The notes under the pieces are model-generated. The model was not told the DNA's origin. It saw only the letters and a program-made list of their open reading frames with translations, and made no database searches. A DNA stretch of 64,000 nucleotides, from contig NCHN01000001.1 of assembly GCA_002281875.1 (NCBI GenBank), positions 62,001-126,000 on the forward strand, in the 5' to 3' direction. This document shows, piece by piece, positions 1 through 7,919 of the stretch. The stretch is from Sphingobacteriia bacterium 24-36-13. GTDB taxonomy: Bacteria; Bacteroidota; Bacteroidia; Chitinophagales; Chitinophagaceae. Numbering within the stretch: the first letter of the stretch is position 1; every line of letters starts with the position of its first letter. The translations under genes and the position numbers were made by a program.

Positions 1-27
1 CTATCTATCCTTCTGATAAAAAAATAA

Positions 28-906
28 TTATTTGATGCTAGACAATATTTCCAAGCTTTTTACGATAAGGCTTTCTACGGCTTTCCCGCCATCTTTGCTA
101 AAGGTTTGTTCCACTCGATTTGCAACTATTGCGCTCAGGCTTAAGCAATTATGATTTAATAATTTTCCTAATCCATAAATTGCACTGGTTTCCATTTCAA
201 AATTGCTGATTCGATGTTGTCCAAATTGAAAATGGGTCAATTGGTTAATAAGGTCGGGAAATTGTAGCGGTAAACGCAAAATTCTTCCTTGAGGTCCATA
301 AAACCCAGGACAAGTAACTGTAATTCCTTGGTAAAATCCACTAACAAACTCTTTTAAAATATGAGTAGAAGCTGCAGCTATATAAGGTTGAAGTCCATTT
401 TGCCCTATTTGGGTATGAACATTGAATGCTTGTAAAATTTGCAATTCTTCTTCATTGTTCAACAATTTATAAAAATTGAGAAGGTTGTCAATACCTAGTC
501 CATGCGTACTTGCAACAAAACTATCAACCGGTATTGAAGCCTGTAATGAACCAGAAGTACCCATTCTTACGATGGTTAACCTTGTTTGATTGGGCTTTAT
601 GGTTCTTGTTTCAAAATCAATATTGACTAATGCATCTAATTCATTTAAAACAATATCAATATTGTCAGGCCCAATGCCTGTGGAGACAACGGAAATTCGT
701 TTATTGCCTACTAATCCAGTGTGAGTAATGAATTCTCTATGTTCGTATTTCCCCTCCACTGAATCAAAATATTTGCTCACTTCTGCAACCCTGCCAGGGT
801 CTCCAACGGTAATAATCGTATTAGCCAACTCCTCCGGCCTAAGATTCAAGTGATAAACTGCACCTCTATCATTAATTATTAATTCACTAGCGCCAATCTG
901 GTTCAT
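28..906 (-). CDS. Nucleoside phosphorylase (uridine/purine phosphorylase family)
   Basis: A 292-residue protein of the PNP/UDP phosphorylase superfamily, which cleaves nucleosides with phosphate in the cytoplasmic salvage pathway. Visible motifs are VGDPGRV near residues 34-40 (phosphate-binding loop), RMGTSGSLQ near 114-122, and NFEMETSAIYGL near 237-248, the Glu-Met-Glu ribose-binding signature of the family. The length is slightly above the usual 250-260 residues. Substrate (uridine versus purine) cannot be fixed from motifs, so no symbol is given. It is transcribed away from the downstream tRNA gene and appears monocistronic. Confidence 0.85.
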   Translation of the reverse strand: MNQIGASELIINDRGAVYHLNLRPEELANTIITVGDPGRVAEVSKYFDSVEGKYEHREFITHTGLVGNKRISVVSTGIGPDNIDIVLNELDALVNIDFETRTIKPNQTRLTIVRMGTSGSLQASIPVDSFVASTHGLGIDNLLNFYKLLNNEEELQILQAFNVHTQIGQNGLQPYIAAASTHILKEFVSGFYQGITVTCPGFYGPQGRILRLPLQFPDLINQLTHFQFGQHRISNFEMETSAIYGLGKLLNHNCLSLSAIVANRVEQTFSKDGGKAVESLIVKSLEILSSIK

Positions 907-973
907 AATCCATTATTTATCAAGTAAAATTCGGTATTTCTTATTTAGAATTTTAAAATTAGTTTGTTTCCGC

Positions 974-981
974 TATTTTTG
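974..981 (+). promoter_or_regulatory. Bacteroidota -7 promoter element of tRNA-Cys
   Basis: TATTTTTG matches TAnnTTTG fully and ends 13 nt before the mature tRNA-Cys. No convincing -33 element is seen at the right distance. Confidence 0.5.
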
Positions 982-994
982 CATCCCATTTAAA

Positions 995-1065
995 GGTCCT
1001 GTGGCCGAGTGGCTAGGCAGAGCTCTGCAAAAGCTTCCACAGCGGTTCGAATCCGCTCGGGACCT
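995..1065 (+). tRNA. tRNA-Cys (anticodon GCA)
   Basis: Folds as a cloverleaf: acceptor GGTCCTG pairs with CGGGACC (one T-G pair), D stem GCC/GGC, anticodon stem GAGCT/AGCTT with loop CTGCAAA (anticodon GCA), and T arm AGCGG-TTCGAAT-CCGCT. The discriminator base is T, as expected for tRNA-Cys. CCA is not encoded. Confidence 0.95.
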
Positions 1066-1080
1066 CCGAAGCACAAAAAT

Positions 1081-1110
1081 GAAACCCTCGAGTAATCGGG
1101 GGTTTTTCTT
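1081..1110 (+). terminator. Rho-independent terminator after tRNA-Cys
   Basis: The hairpin ACCCTCGA-GTAA-TCGGGGGT (one T-G pair) is followed directly by a T-rich run, 16 nt downstream of the tRNA. Confidence 0.75.
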
Positions 1111-1121
1111 TACAATAAAGT

Positions 1122-1165
1122 GTAACTTTTGTAACCGTTTCTCCCTAATTGTTTGTGCAACTTTG
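1122..1165 (+). promoter_or_regulatory. Crp/Fnr-type operator plus -7 element, sulfur regulon site 1
   Basis: GTAAC-TTTT-GTAAC (1122-1135) is one base from the palindrome GTAAC-N4-GTTAC. Its centre, 1128.5, lies 29.5 nt before the -7-like CAACTTTG (1158-1165, 5 of 6 consensus bases). This places the operator near -41, the class II activator position, upstream of the TauE/SafE gene at 1183. Confidence 0.7.
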
Positions 1166-1182
1166 TATTCTAAATTTATTCT

Positions 1183-1998
1183 ATGGTAATAATTGGATTT
1201 TTACTTGCGGCATTAGTGGGTATTTCACTTGGCTTAATTGGAAGTGGTGGATCAATATTGACTGTTCCTATTTTAGTATATGTGATGGGCGTTGATCCTG
1301 TTTTGGCCACTGCTTATTCTTTGTTTATAGTAGGGTCAACTGCTTTAGTAGGTGGAGTACAAAGTGCACTCCAAAAAAGAGTTGACTTTAAAACAGTATT
1401 AATTTTTGGGATTCCATCGATTGCTGCTGTATATGCAACTCGTTTGTGGTTGGTTCCATTCATACCTGCTGAAGTAGTTTCCATAGGTGGATTGGTGATT
1501 ACTAAATCAATTGCTTTAATGTTATTATTTGCGGTAGTGATGATACTCGCTTCTGTTAGCATGATTAGGCCTGGGAAAAAATCGGATGCGGATGAATCTG
1601 CACCAATGGTATATAACTATCCTATGATTTTATTAGAAGGAGCAATCGTAGGTGTGCTTACTGGATTGGTGGGAGCGGGTGGTGGATTTTTAATAATTCC
1701 AGCATTGGTAATATTGGCTAAAATGCCTATGAAATTAGCAGTAGGTACTTCTCTCTTTATTATAGCCGCAAAGTCTTTAATTGGTTTTACTGGAGACTTA
1801 CAAGGATCTCAAGTAATTGACTGGAAATTATTATTAACTTTTACTGCTTTTGCAGTAATAGGAATTTTTGGTGGCATAATATTATCTAAGAAAATTCCTG
1901 GTGAAAAATTAAAGAAAGCCTTTGGTTGGTTTGTTTTAATAATGGGAATTTACATCATTGTTAAGGAATTATTTTTTCCTTCTGGAGGTGGGCATTAA
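1183..1998 (+). CDS. Sulfite exporter TauE/SafE family membrane protein
   Basis: A 271-residue polytopic inner-membrane protein with two homologous halves. Each half opens with the family's Gly-rich helix: residues 7-25 with GLIGSGGSILTVP, and about 150-170 with GLVGAGGGFLIIPALV. About eight hydrophobic segments are visible, the usual size for TauE/SafE. Members move sulfite, sulfonates or related sulfur anions across the cytoplasmic membrane. It is the first gene of the sulfur island and has its own operator-controlled promoter. Export of sulfite made by the two persulfide dioxygenase-like enzymes downstream is a reasonable inference; direction and substrate are not shown by the sequence. 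Confidence 0.88.
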   Translation: MVIIGFLLAALVGISLGLIGSGGSILTVPILVYVMGVDPVLATAYSLFIVGSTALVGGVQSALQKRVDFKTVLIFGIPSIAAVYATRLWLVPFIPAEVVSIGGLVITKSIALMLLFAVVMILASVSMIRPGKKSDADESAPMVYNYPMILLEGAIVGVLTGLVGAGGGFLIIPALVILAKMPMKLAVGTSLFIIAAKSLIGFTGDLQGSQVIDWKLLLTFTAFAVIGIFGGIILSKKIPGEKLKKAFGWFVLIMGIYIIVKELFFPSGGGH

Positions 1999-2000
1999 AT

Positions 2001-2044
2001 GCAACAAATGTTACCAAACTACTATTTTAACCAACAGATATTTG
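2001..2044 (+). promoter_or_regulatory. Crp/Fnr-type operator plus -7 element, sulfur regulon site 2
   Basis: GCAAC-AAAT-GTTAC (2001-2014) is one base from GTAAC-N4-GTTAC. Its centre, 2007.5, is 29.5 nt before the -7-like GATATTTG (2037-2044, 5 of 6 bases). It drives the MBL-rhodanese gene at 2081. Confidence 0.7.
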
Positions 2045-2080
2045 TAATATAATTTTAATCAAACTTAAATACGAAACCAT

Positions 2081-3481
2081 ATGTTTTTTCAACACGTTTA
2101 CGACAAGAGTTTAGCACAAGCTAGTTATTTTATTGGGTGTCAAAAAGCAGGTGTTGCTGCCGTTATTGACCCTAAAAGAGATGTGGATACCTATTTGGAA
2201 ATTGCGAAGGCCAATAATATGACTATTACGCATATTTTTGAAACACATATCCATGCCGATTTTTTAGCAGGTTCAAGAGAATTGGCTCAATTAACTGGAG
2301 CTCAATTATACTTATCTGACGAAGGTGGAGAAGGCTGGGAATACGAATTTCCACATGTTGGGTTAAAAGACAACGATATTGTAAAATTGGGAAATCTTAG
2401 TTTTAAGGTATTACACACACCTGGTCATACTCCAGAAAGTATCAGTTTCTTATTAACCGATCACCCCGCTAGCAACGAGCCAGTAATGTTGTTCACAGGC
2501 GACTTCGTTTTTGTAGGCGATATTGGTAGACCAGATTTATTGGAAAAAGCTGCTGGAATGGTAGGTACTCAAGATAAAGGTGCAAAACAAATGTACCAGA
2601 GCATCAAGAAGTTTAATGCATTGGCAGATTATATTCAAGTATGGCCTGGTCATGGTGCAGGATCTGCTTGTGGAAAGGCATTGGGTGCTGTGCCAAGTAC
2701 AACGGTAGGTTATGAGAAAGCGCGTAACTGGGCATTTCAATATCCAACTGATGAGAATGGATTTACAAAGTATTTATTGGCTGATCAACCAGAGCCGCCA
2801 AAATATTTTGCAATGATGAAGAAGTTAAATAAAGTAGACCGTCCTTTATTAACCGAAGTTCCAAAGCTTAAAAAATTATCTATTGATGAAGTGAATTCAA
2901 ATATGGCTAAAGGAGTAAAGCTGTTAGATGCAAGACCTAAAACAGAATTTGCAGCTGGCTTCATTCCAGGTAGTTTAAATATTCAAGGTAATAATTCATT
3001 TGCTACTTGGGCAGGTTGGTTTTTAACTTATGATGAGCCATTCATGATTTTAGCTGACGAGTCGATGTTAGATGATTTAACAAGAAAATTAATGCGAATT
3101 GGTTTAGATAATATTGCAGGTTATTTGCCTTCTGTAGCTGAATATAGCAATGCAGGTGGAACATTGGAGAAGGTTAATTTAGTTGAACTAGCAGAAGCAA
3201 AATCATTAGCAAATGATTCTACTGTTCAGGTTGTTGATTTGCGTGGAGTAGCTGAATTTAATGCTGGTCACCTTAAAGGAGCAGACAATATATTTGTGGG
3301 AACATTGCCTAATAATTTAGACAAAATTAGTAAAGACAAAAAAGTAATGATTCATTGTCAAAGTGGGGATAGAGCTGCAATAGCTTATTCAATCCTTGTA
3401 AAAAATGGATTCAAAAATATTGTTAATTATTCCGGAGGTATGAATGAGTGGTTGAATGCCGGTGAACCGGTTGTAGATTAG
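2081..3481 (+). CDS. MBL-fold persulfide dioxygenase-like protein with two rhodanese domains
   Basis: A 466-residue cytoplasmic enzyme. An N-terminal metallo-beta-lactamase fold (about 1-240) has THIHADF (H56, H58, D60), HTPGHTPES, GDFVFVGDIGRPDL and WPGHGAGSACG, the mononuclear-iron ETHE1-like pattern. Two rhodanese domains follow at about 270-355 and 370-466. The second keeps the catalytic loop CQSGDR; the first has ILADES where the cysteine should be, so it is probably inactive. ETHE1 enzymes oxidise glutathione persulfide to sulfite, and rhodaneses move sulfane sulfur, so a coupled persulfide/thiosulfate role is likely. It has a paralogue at 3997. Transcription ends at the hairpin at 3503-3529. 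Confidence 0.85.
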   Translation: MFFQHVYDKSLAQASYFIGCQKAGVAAVIDPKRDVDTYLEIAKANNMTITHIFETHIHADFLAGSRELAQLTGAQLYLSDEGGEGWEYEFPHVGLKDNDIVKLGNLSFKVLHTPGHTPESISFLLTDHPASNEPVMLFTGDFVFVGDIGRPDLLEKAAGMVGTQDKGAKQMYQSIKKFNALADYIQVWPGHGAGSACGKALGAVPSTTVGYEKARNWAFQYPTDENGFTKYLLADQPEPPKYFAMMKKLNKVDRPLLTEVPKLKKLSIDEVNSNMAKGVKLLDARPKTEFAAGFIPGSLNIQGNNSFATWAGWFLTYDEPFMILADESMLDDLTRKLMRIGLDNIAGYLPSVAEYSNAGGTLEKVNLVELAEAKSLANDSTVQVVDLRGVAEFNAGHLKGADNIFVGTLPNNLDKISKDKKVMIHCQSGDRAAIAYSILVKNGFKNIVNYSGGMNEWLNAGEPVVD

Positions 3482-3502
3482 TGCATACCAAAGATTAATT
3501 AG

Positions 3503-3529
3503 AGCTGCCTCCCCCAGGCAGCTTTTTTT
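3503..3529 (+). terminator. Rho-independent terminator after MBL-rhodanese gene 1
   Basis: Perfect 8-bp stem AGCTGCCT / AGGCAGCT with a CCCCC loop and a run of seven T. Confidence 0.9.
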
Positions 3530-3573
3530 ATGATTATACTCATTTTTTAGCTACTTCTTGTCTTGTAATTTTG
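3530..3573 (+). promoter_or_regulatory. FNR-like operator plus perfect -7 element upstream of YHS lipoprotein gene
   Basis: ATGATTATACTCAT (3530-3543) is a near-perfect inverted repeat (TGAT-N4-CTCA). Its centre, 3536.5, lies exactly 29.5 nt before the perfect -7 element TAATTTTG (3566-3573). It differs at only two bases from the 14-mer in front of the nos operon (62838-62851), not from the GTAAC-type sites of the neighbouring sulfur genes. It abuts the T-run of the preceding terminator. Confidence 0.65.
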
Positions 3574-3592
3574 TAAATATTAAAATAGTAAA

Positions 3593-3907
3593 ATGCAATT
3601 AAAGTCAACTTTATTAGTCTTATTTATTTCATTATTATTTGCATCATGCAAGAATAATGAAACTGATTCAACATCCACATTAACACCTGTAAAACATGGC
3701 TCAACTATGCAGGTTGTTCATTCAGATTCTGCCCCAAAATTCACCCCAGAAATGGTCAGCAATAAAAGAGATTTTATTTGTGGAATGCCAGTGATAGCAG
3801 GTATAGCGGATACCGCACAGTACAATGGTAAAGTGTATGGTTTTTGTGCAACAGAATGCAAAGATGAATTTCTGAAATCTCCTGAAGCATACACTACAAA
3901 AAAATAA
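3593..3907 (+). CDS. YHS-domain lipoprotein (metal-binding)
   Basis: A 104-residue lipoprotein: signal peptide with lipobox LLFASC (lipidated Cys about residue 19), a polar linker, then a YHS domain at about 55-104 with FICGMPV, AQYNGKVYGFCATECKDEF and SPEAY. YHS domains bind heavy metals, often copper, and are related in style to NosL. It lies inside the sulfur island but has its own terminator-isolated promoter with an FNR-like operator of the type that precedes the nos operon in this window. A periplasmic copper-handling role in N2O respiration is therefore an attractive inference. Confidence 0.75.
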   Translation: MQLKSTLLVLFISLLFASCKNNETDSTSTLTPVKHGSTMQVVHSDSAPKFTPEMVSNKRDFICGMPVIAGIADTAQYNGKVYGFCATECKDEFLKSPEAYTTKK

Positions 3908-3925
3908 TTCAGCTAAAGTATATAT

Positions 3926-3969
3926 GTAACTTTTGATACGGTGTGTCAACAGATTGTTTCAGAAATTTA
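3926..3969 (+). promoter_or_regulatory. Crp/Fnr-type operator, sulfur regulon site 3
   Basis: GTAAC-TTTT-GATAC (3926-3939) is one base from GTAAC-N4-GTTAC. The expected -7 position 29.5 nt after the centre holds GAAATTTA (3962-3969), 4 of 6 consensus bases. It precedes the second MBL-rhodanese gene. Confidence 0.6.
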
Positions 3970-3996
3970 CTATATAAATAATACAAAATATTGGTT

Positions 3997-5412
3997 ATGA
4001 AAATAGAGCAAATTTATACTGGATGTTTAGCGCAAGGTGCTTATTATATAGTTTCAAATGGAGAAGCTGCAATTGTTGATCCATTAAGGGAGACTAAGCC
4101 CTACTTAGATCGATTATCAAAAGACAATGTACAACTCAAGTATATTTTTGAAACACATTTTCATGCAGATTTTGTGAGTGGTCATGTAGATTTAAGTCAA
4201 AAGACTGGAGCTCAAATTGTTTATGGCCCTACAGCAAAAGCTGCTTTTGAATGCATTACCGCAAACGATGGCGATTTATTTAAAGTGGGAGATATTACTA
4301 TCAAAGTATTGCATACGCCAGGTCATACCATGGAAAGCAGTACTTTTTTGTTAATTGATGAATCAGGAAAAGAACATTGCATTTTTAGCGGAGATACTTT
4401 GTTTCTTGGAGACGTTGGTCGTCCTGATTTAGCGCAGAAGGCGGCAAATATGACAAAAGAAGAATTGGCTGGAATGTTGTACGAAAGTTTAAAGAATAAA
4501 ATAATGCCTTTAGCGGATGATCTTATTGTTTATCCAGCTCATGGCGCTGGCAGTGCATGTGGTAAAAATATGATGACTGAAACGGTTGACACATTGGGGA
4601 ATCAGAAAAAAGTAAACTACGCTTTAAATCAGCCAAATAAAGAAAGCTTTATTAAATCAGTTACTGATGGGTTATTGCCTCCACCAGGATATTTTGGAAT
4701 GAATGTTGCAATGAATAAACAAGGATATGCTTCATTTGATAAAGTATTAACTGAAGGAACTAAACCTTTATCTGTTAAAGCTTTTGAAGCAGCAGCAGCA
4801 GAAACAGGGGCCCTTATTTTAGATACTAGAGATCCAGACCTTTTTTTCAGAGGCTATATTCCTCAGTCGGTAAATATTGGATTGAATGGTGACTTTGCAC
4901 CTTGGGTAGGTGCTTTAATGGTTGATGTTAATCAACCCATATTGTTAGTTTGCAATGAAGACAAGCAAGAGGAAGCAATTACTAGGTTGAGTAGAATTGG
5001 ATTTGATCATGTGATTGGATTTTTATCAGGCGGATATGAAGCTTGGTTAAATGCAGGTAAACCGGTAGATACAATCGAACGAATTGATGTAAAGTTGTTT
5101 GAAGAAAATTACGACCCAATAACAGACCAAGTAATTGATATTAGAAGAGAATCAGAATTTGCAGCTGAGCATATAGAAAATGCATACAATAAACCATTGT
5201 CTTACATTAATGATTGGATAAAAGAGATTGATCCAAAGCAACATTTTTTTATGCATTGTGCAGGTGGATACAGAAGCATGATTGCAGCTAGTATATTACA
5301 AGCAAGAGGGTATAGAAACTTTACAGAAATTGCTGGCGGGTACAAGGCAATTCTAGAAACAGCTATTCCGAGAACTGATTTTGTTTGTCCTTCAAAACTT
5401 ATGAAAATTTAA
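3997..5412 (+). CDS. MBL-fold persulfide dioxygenase-like protein with two rhodanese domains (paralogue 2)
   Basis: 471 residues from the ATG at 3997; a TTG two codons upstream is possible but less likely. The MBL domain has THFHADF, HTPGHTMESS, GDTLFLGDVGRPDL and YPAHGAGSACGK. Rhodanese domain 1 keeps a cysteine in LLVCNEDK; domain 2 has the active loop CAGGYRS. Domain order matches the paralogue at 2081, but the sequences are clearly diverged, so this looks like an old duplication with possible division of labour on persulfide, thiosulfate or thioredoxin-bound sulfur. Gene order continues into OsmC five bases later, so the two are probably co-transcribed. Confidence 0.85.
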   Translation: MKIEQIYTGCLAQGAYYIVSNGEAAIVDPLRETKPYLDRLSKDNVQLKYIFETHFHADFVSGHVDLSQKTGAQIVYGPTAKAAFECITANDGDLFKVGDITIKVLHTPGHTMESSTFLLIDESGKEHCIFSGDTLFLGDVGRPDLAQKAANMTKEELAGMLYESLKNKIMPLADDLIVYPAHGAGSACGKNMMTETVDTLGNQKKVNYALNQPNKESFIKSVTDGLLPPPGYFGMNVAMNKQGYASFDKVLTEGTKPLSVKAFEAAAAETGALILDTRDPDLFFRGYIPQSVNIGLNGDFAPWVGALMVDVNQPILLVCNEDKQEEAITRLSRIGFDHVIGFLSGGYEAWLNAGKPVDTIERIDVKLFEENYDPITDQVIDIRRESEFAAEHIENAYNKPLSYINDWIKEIDPKQHFFMHCAGGYRSMIAASILQARGYRNFTEIAGGYKAILETAIPRTDFVCPSKLMKI

Positions 5413-5417
5413 TCATT

Positions 5418-5861
5418 ATGAATAACGCACATCATTACGAAGTTGATTTGGTTTGGACAAGTGATAGAAAAGGAACAATTAGTTCACCCGTATTAAATAG
5501 TTCAATTGAAGTGGCTACTCCACCAGAGTTTCCAAAAGGAATTCCAGGAATATGGTCACCAGAGCATTTATTGGTAGCCGCAGTCAATTCTTGTTATATG
5601 ACTACTTTTTTAGCCATAGCTGAGAATTTTAAATTAGCGTTTGAATCGCTTGATTGTAAAGCAGTAGGATTATTAGAGCAGCCTGAAGGTAAGTACCTAA
5701 TAACCACAGTACTTTTAAAGCCAGTTTTGGTAATAAATGATGAGCACAATGCAGAAAAGGCAATGCGTGTATTAGAAAAAACAGAAAAAGCCTGTTTGAT
5801 ATCTAATTCAATCAAAGCAACCATAAAATTAGATGCAGTTGTAAAAGTTTCACACAATTAA
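5418..5861 (+). CDS. OsmC/Ohr family protein
   Basis: 147 residues from the ATG at 5418, five bases after the preceding stop. A longer TTG-start frame from 5385 would overlap the upstream gene and is less likely. The family pattern is visible: PGIWSPEHLLVAAVNSCYMTTFL carries the first catalytic Cys (about residue 59), and KACLISNSIKATI holds the second Cys near the C-terminus. OsmC/Ohr proteins reduce hydroperoxides with a Cys pair and in several bacteria respond to reactive sulfur species. Placement directly behind a persulfide dioxygenase-like gene fits removal of organic or sulfur peroxides. Confidence 0.85.
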   Translation: MNNAHHYEVDLVWTSDRKGTISSPVLNSSIEVATPPEFPKGIPGIWSPEHLLVAAVNSCYMTTFLAIAENFKLAFESLDCKAVGLLEQPEGKYLITTVLLKPVLVINDEHNAEKAMRVLEKTEKACLISNSIKATIKLDAVVKVSHN

Positions 5862-5875
5862 TCAATGCTGTAGCG

Positions 5876-6313
5876 ATGGATAAGTCCTTTGCTTATATAC
5901 TAGTTTTGATCCAATTTTCTTTAATTGGTTGGTTGCTGCAGTCGGCCTATCCATTCAATTTAAATATAAATGGTCTTATTCTTGCTTCGGTTGCGATTGT
6001 GCTAGGTTCATGGTCATTATGGGTAATGCGCATTAGTAAAATTCGAATTTTACCCATGCCACATTTAGAAGCAGCGTTAATAACCAGTGGCCCGTACCGT
6101 TTATTGAGGCATCCAATGTACACGGCTGTATTGTTATTTACTGCAGGGATTAGTATAGATCATCCTAATTGGGAAAAGATAATTATATGGCTTATATTAT
6201 TGATTGTGTTAATAATTAAGCTTCATTGGGAAGAACGTATGCTGAATCAACAATTTCCTGAGTACCATTTTTATCAGCAAAAATCATTCAGACTAGTTCC
6301 TTACTTATATTGA
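5876..6313 (+). CDS. Isoprenylcysteine carboxyl methyltransferase (ICMT)-like membrane protein
   Basis: 145 residues with about four membrane segments and the C-terminal ICMT/PEMT signature: SGPYRLLRHPMYTAVLL at about 76-92 (SAM-binding RHPxY motif) and HWEERMLNQQFPEY at about 121-134. Bacterial members are integral-membrane methyltransferases, some acting on isoprenoid or sulfur substrates; this one's substrate is unknown. It follows OsmC by 14 nt and is probably the last gene of the operon starting at 3997. Confidence 0.75.
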   Translation: MDKSFAYILVLIQFSLIGWLLQSAYPFNLNINGLILASVAIVLGSWSLWVMRISKIRILPMPHLEAALITSGPYRLLRHPMYTAVLLFTAGISIDHPNWEKIIIWLILLIVLIIKLHWEERMLNQQFPEYHFYQQKSFRLVPYLY

Positions 6314-6323
6314 CTTTGTTTGC

Positions 6324-6367
6324 GTAACTTTTGTTACAAATGCGAGCATATTTTAATTCTACCTTGC
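6324..6367 (+). promoter_or_regulatory. Crp/Fnr-type operator, sulfur regulon site 4
   Basis: Perfect palindrome GTAAC-TTTT-GTTAC (6324-6337). Its centre, 6330.5, is 29.5 nt before the degenerate -7 element TACCTTGC (6360-6367, 4 of 6 bases). It precedes the MFS gene at 6384, leaving a leader of roughly 10 nt. Confidence 0.72.
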
Positions 6368-6383
6368 TATCTGTTAGCCAAAT

Positions 6384-7616
6384 ATGCAAGGACTAAAAGA
6401 AAATAAAACCCAGTTTCTATTATTGGTATTGGTCAATGCCTTTGTAGGAGCAATGGTTGGTATGGAGCGATCAATTTTACCTGAATTTGGCAAAACCATA
6501 TTCTCTTTATCAGCAGCATCTGCATTAACTAGTTTTATTGTAGCTTTTGGAATCAGTAAGGCAATAAGCAATTATGCAGTAGGAATTTTATCTCGAAAAT
6601 TTACCCGCAAACAAATATTAGTGACTGGTTGGTTATTGGCATCTCCTGTGCCATTTATTTTGATGTACGCCAATCATTGGAACTGGATTATAGTTGCAAA
6701 TATATTTTTAGGAATAAGCCAAGGGCTTACATGGAGCACTACTGTAGTGATGAAAATAGATTTAGTGGGCAGTAAGAATAGGGGTTTAGCAATGGGAATT
6801 AATGAATTTGCTGGTTACTTATCTGTAGGTTTGGCCGCTTATCTTTCTGCACAAATAGCTTCGAAATTTGGATATGCATTTTATCCTTTTATTCCAGGCT
6901 TATTTTTTGTTTTAGCAGGATTAGTAATTTCACTTTTTTGGGTAAATGATACAGCTCCATTTATTCAAAGGGAGACAACACAAAGTAATATTCCTTTACT
7001 TAAAAATATTTGGGCTTCCACCAGCTGGGAACACCGAAATTTAGGTTCGGTAACTTTAAATGGGTTGGTGAATAATTTAAATGATGGAGTAATGTGGGGA
7101 TTGGTTCCTTTGCTTTTAGTACAAAGATCTTTTAGTATTGCAGAAGTAGGTATTGTAGCTGGCATTTATCCAATGGTCTGGGGCATTTCTCAATTGTTTA
7201 CAGGTAAAATGGGAGATCTTTTTTGTAAAAAACAATTGATAACCTCAGGTATGTTATTGCAAGCTTTGGCAATTGTTCTATTAGTGCTTTTTTCATCTTT
7301 TGCTGGCGCGATTATAGCAGCCGTTTTACTGGGCTTAGGAACAGGGTTGGTTTACCCCAATTTTTTAACTGTAGTTGCTGAAAATGCTCACCCCACCCAA
7401 AGGGCTGAAATAATGGGTGTGTTTAGATTTTGGAGGGATGGAGGATATGTAATAGGGGCTTTGCTGAGTGGATTTCTTGCAGACTGGATGGGTTTGAATT
7501 GGGCTTTGTACTCAGTTGCAGCTATAACGGCTGGAGCAGGTATCGTTGCAAATATTAGAATGTGCTGTACGTTAAAACTGTTTTGGCGATCACAGGAGTG
7601 TATGCCAGCTGTGTAA
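6384..7616 (+). CDS. MFS transporter
   Basis: A 410-residue major facilitator protein with about 12 hydrophobic helices, the helix 2-3 loop motif GILSRKFTRKQ (about 66-76) and its second-half counterpart GKMGDLFCKKQ (about 275-285). The substrate is not identifiable. It has its own sulfur-type operator, so it is likely to move a sulfur compound or a metabolite linked to sulfur oxidation. The last residues (CCTLKLFWRSQECMPAV) are Cys-containing and hydrophilic. The stop codon lies inside the palindrome of the next operator. Confidence 0.82.
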   Translation: MQGLKENKTQFLLLVLVNAFVGAMVGMERSILPEFGKTIFSLSAASALTSFIVAFGISKAISNYAVGILSRKFTRKQILVTGWLLASPVPFILMYANHWNWIIVANIFLGISQGLTWSTTVVMKIDLVGSKNRGLAMGINEFAGYLSVGLAAYLSAQIASKFGYAFYPFIPGLFFVLAGLVISLFWVNDTAPFIQRETTQSNIPLLKNIWASTSWEHRNLGSVTLNGLVNNLNDGVMWGLVPLLLVQRSFSIAEVGIVAGIYPMVWGISQLFTGKMGDLFCKKQLITSGMLLQALAIVLLVLFSSFAGAIIAAVLLGLGTGLVYPNFLTVVAENAHPTQRAEIMGVFRFWRDGGYVIGALLSGFLADWMGLNWALYSVAAITAGAGIVANIRMCCTLKLFWRSQECMPAV

Positions 7617-7656
7617 CCTTTGTTACCAATTTGCCCGTTTAGCTATTCTACATTTG
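7613..7656 (+). promoter_or_regulatory. Crp/Fnr-type operator plus perfect -7 element, sulfur regulon site 5
   Basis: Perfect palindrome GTAAC-CTTT-GTTAC (7613-7626), overlapping the MFS stop codon. Its centre, 7619.5, is 29.5 nt before the perfect -7 element TACATTTG (7649-7656). This is the only clear promoter before the long run of same-strand genes from 7680 to 15442, so it probably drives the whole thiosulfate operon including the Crp/Fnr gene. Confidence 0.78.
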
Positions 7657-7679
7657 TATTCAATTATAGAAGAATCATT

Positions 7680-7919
7680 ATGAAGGAAGTATTGTTTAAC
7701 AATTGGAGTTTTATGCGCATTGTACGCTTATTAGCAGGAATGGCCATTATTATTCAAGCAATTGCTAATAAGGATGCGGTATTTGGAGTGGCAGGTTTTT
7801 TATTCACGATTATGGCCCTTTTTAATACGGGTTGTTGCGGAACAGGAGGATGTTATACACCAGTAAAAAAGACAACTAAAACAACAGAGGAGATCAGTTA
7901 TGAAGAAGTGGTTAAATAA
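7680..7919 (+). CDS. Small DUF2892-like membrane protein
   Basis: 79 residues from the ATG at 7680; an upstream in-frame TTG at 7620 would place the start before the promoter and is rejected. Two hydrophobic segments (about 12-28 and 32-50) are followed by a Cys-rich stretch, NTGCCGTGGCYTP, and a charged tail. It resembles the DUF2892/YgaP-type membrane domain often found beside rhodaneses. Its end overlaps the next gene by 20 bases, suggesting translational coupling. The Cys cluster may carry or sense sulfane sulfur; this is inference. Confidence 0.65.
   Translation: MKEVLFNNWSFMRIVRLLAGMAIIIQAIANKDAVFGVAGFLFTIMALFNTGCCGTGGCYTPVKKTTKTTEEISYEEVVK

Noticed and set aside
1001-1189. 62-codon plus-strand frame over tRNA-Cys
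   Set aside because: It lies inside the tRNA and its terminator; protein has no family resemblance.
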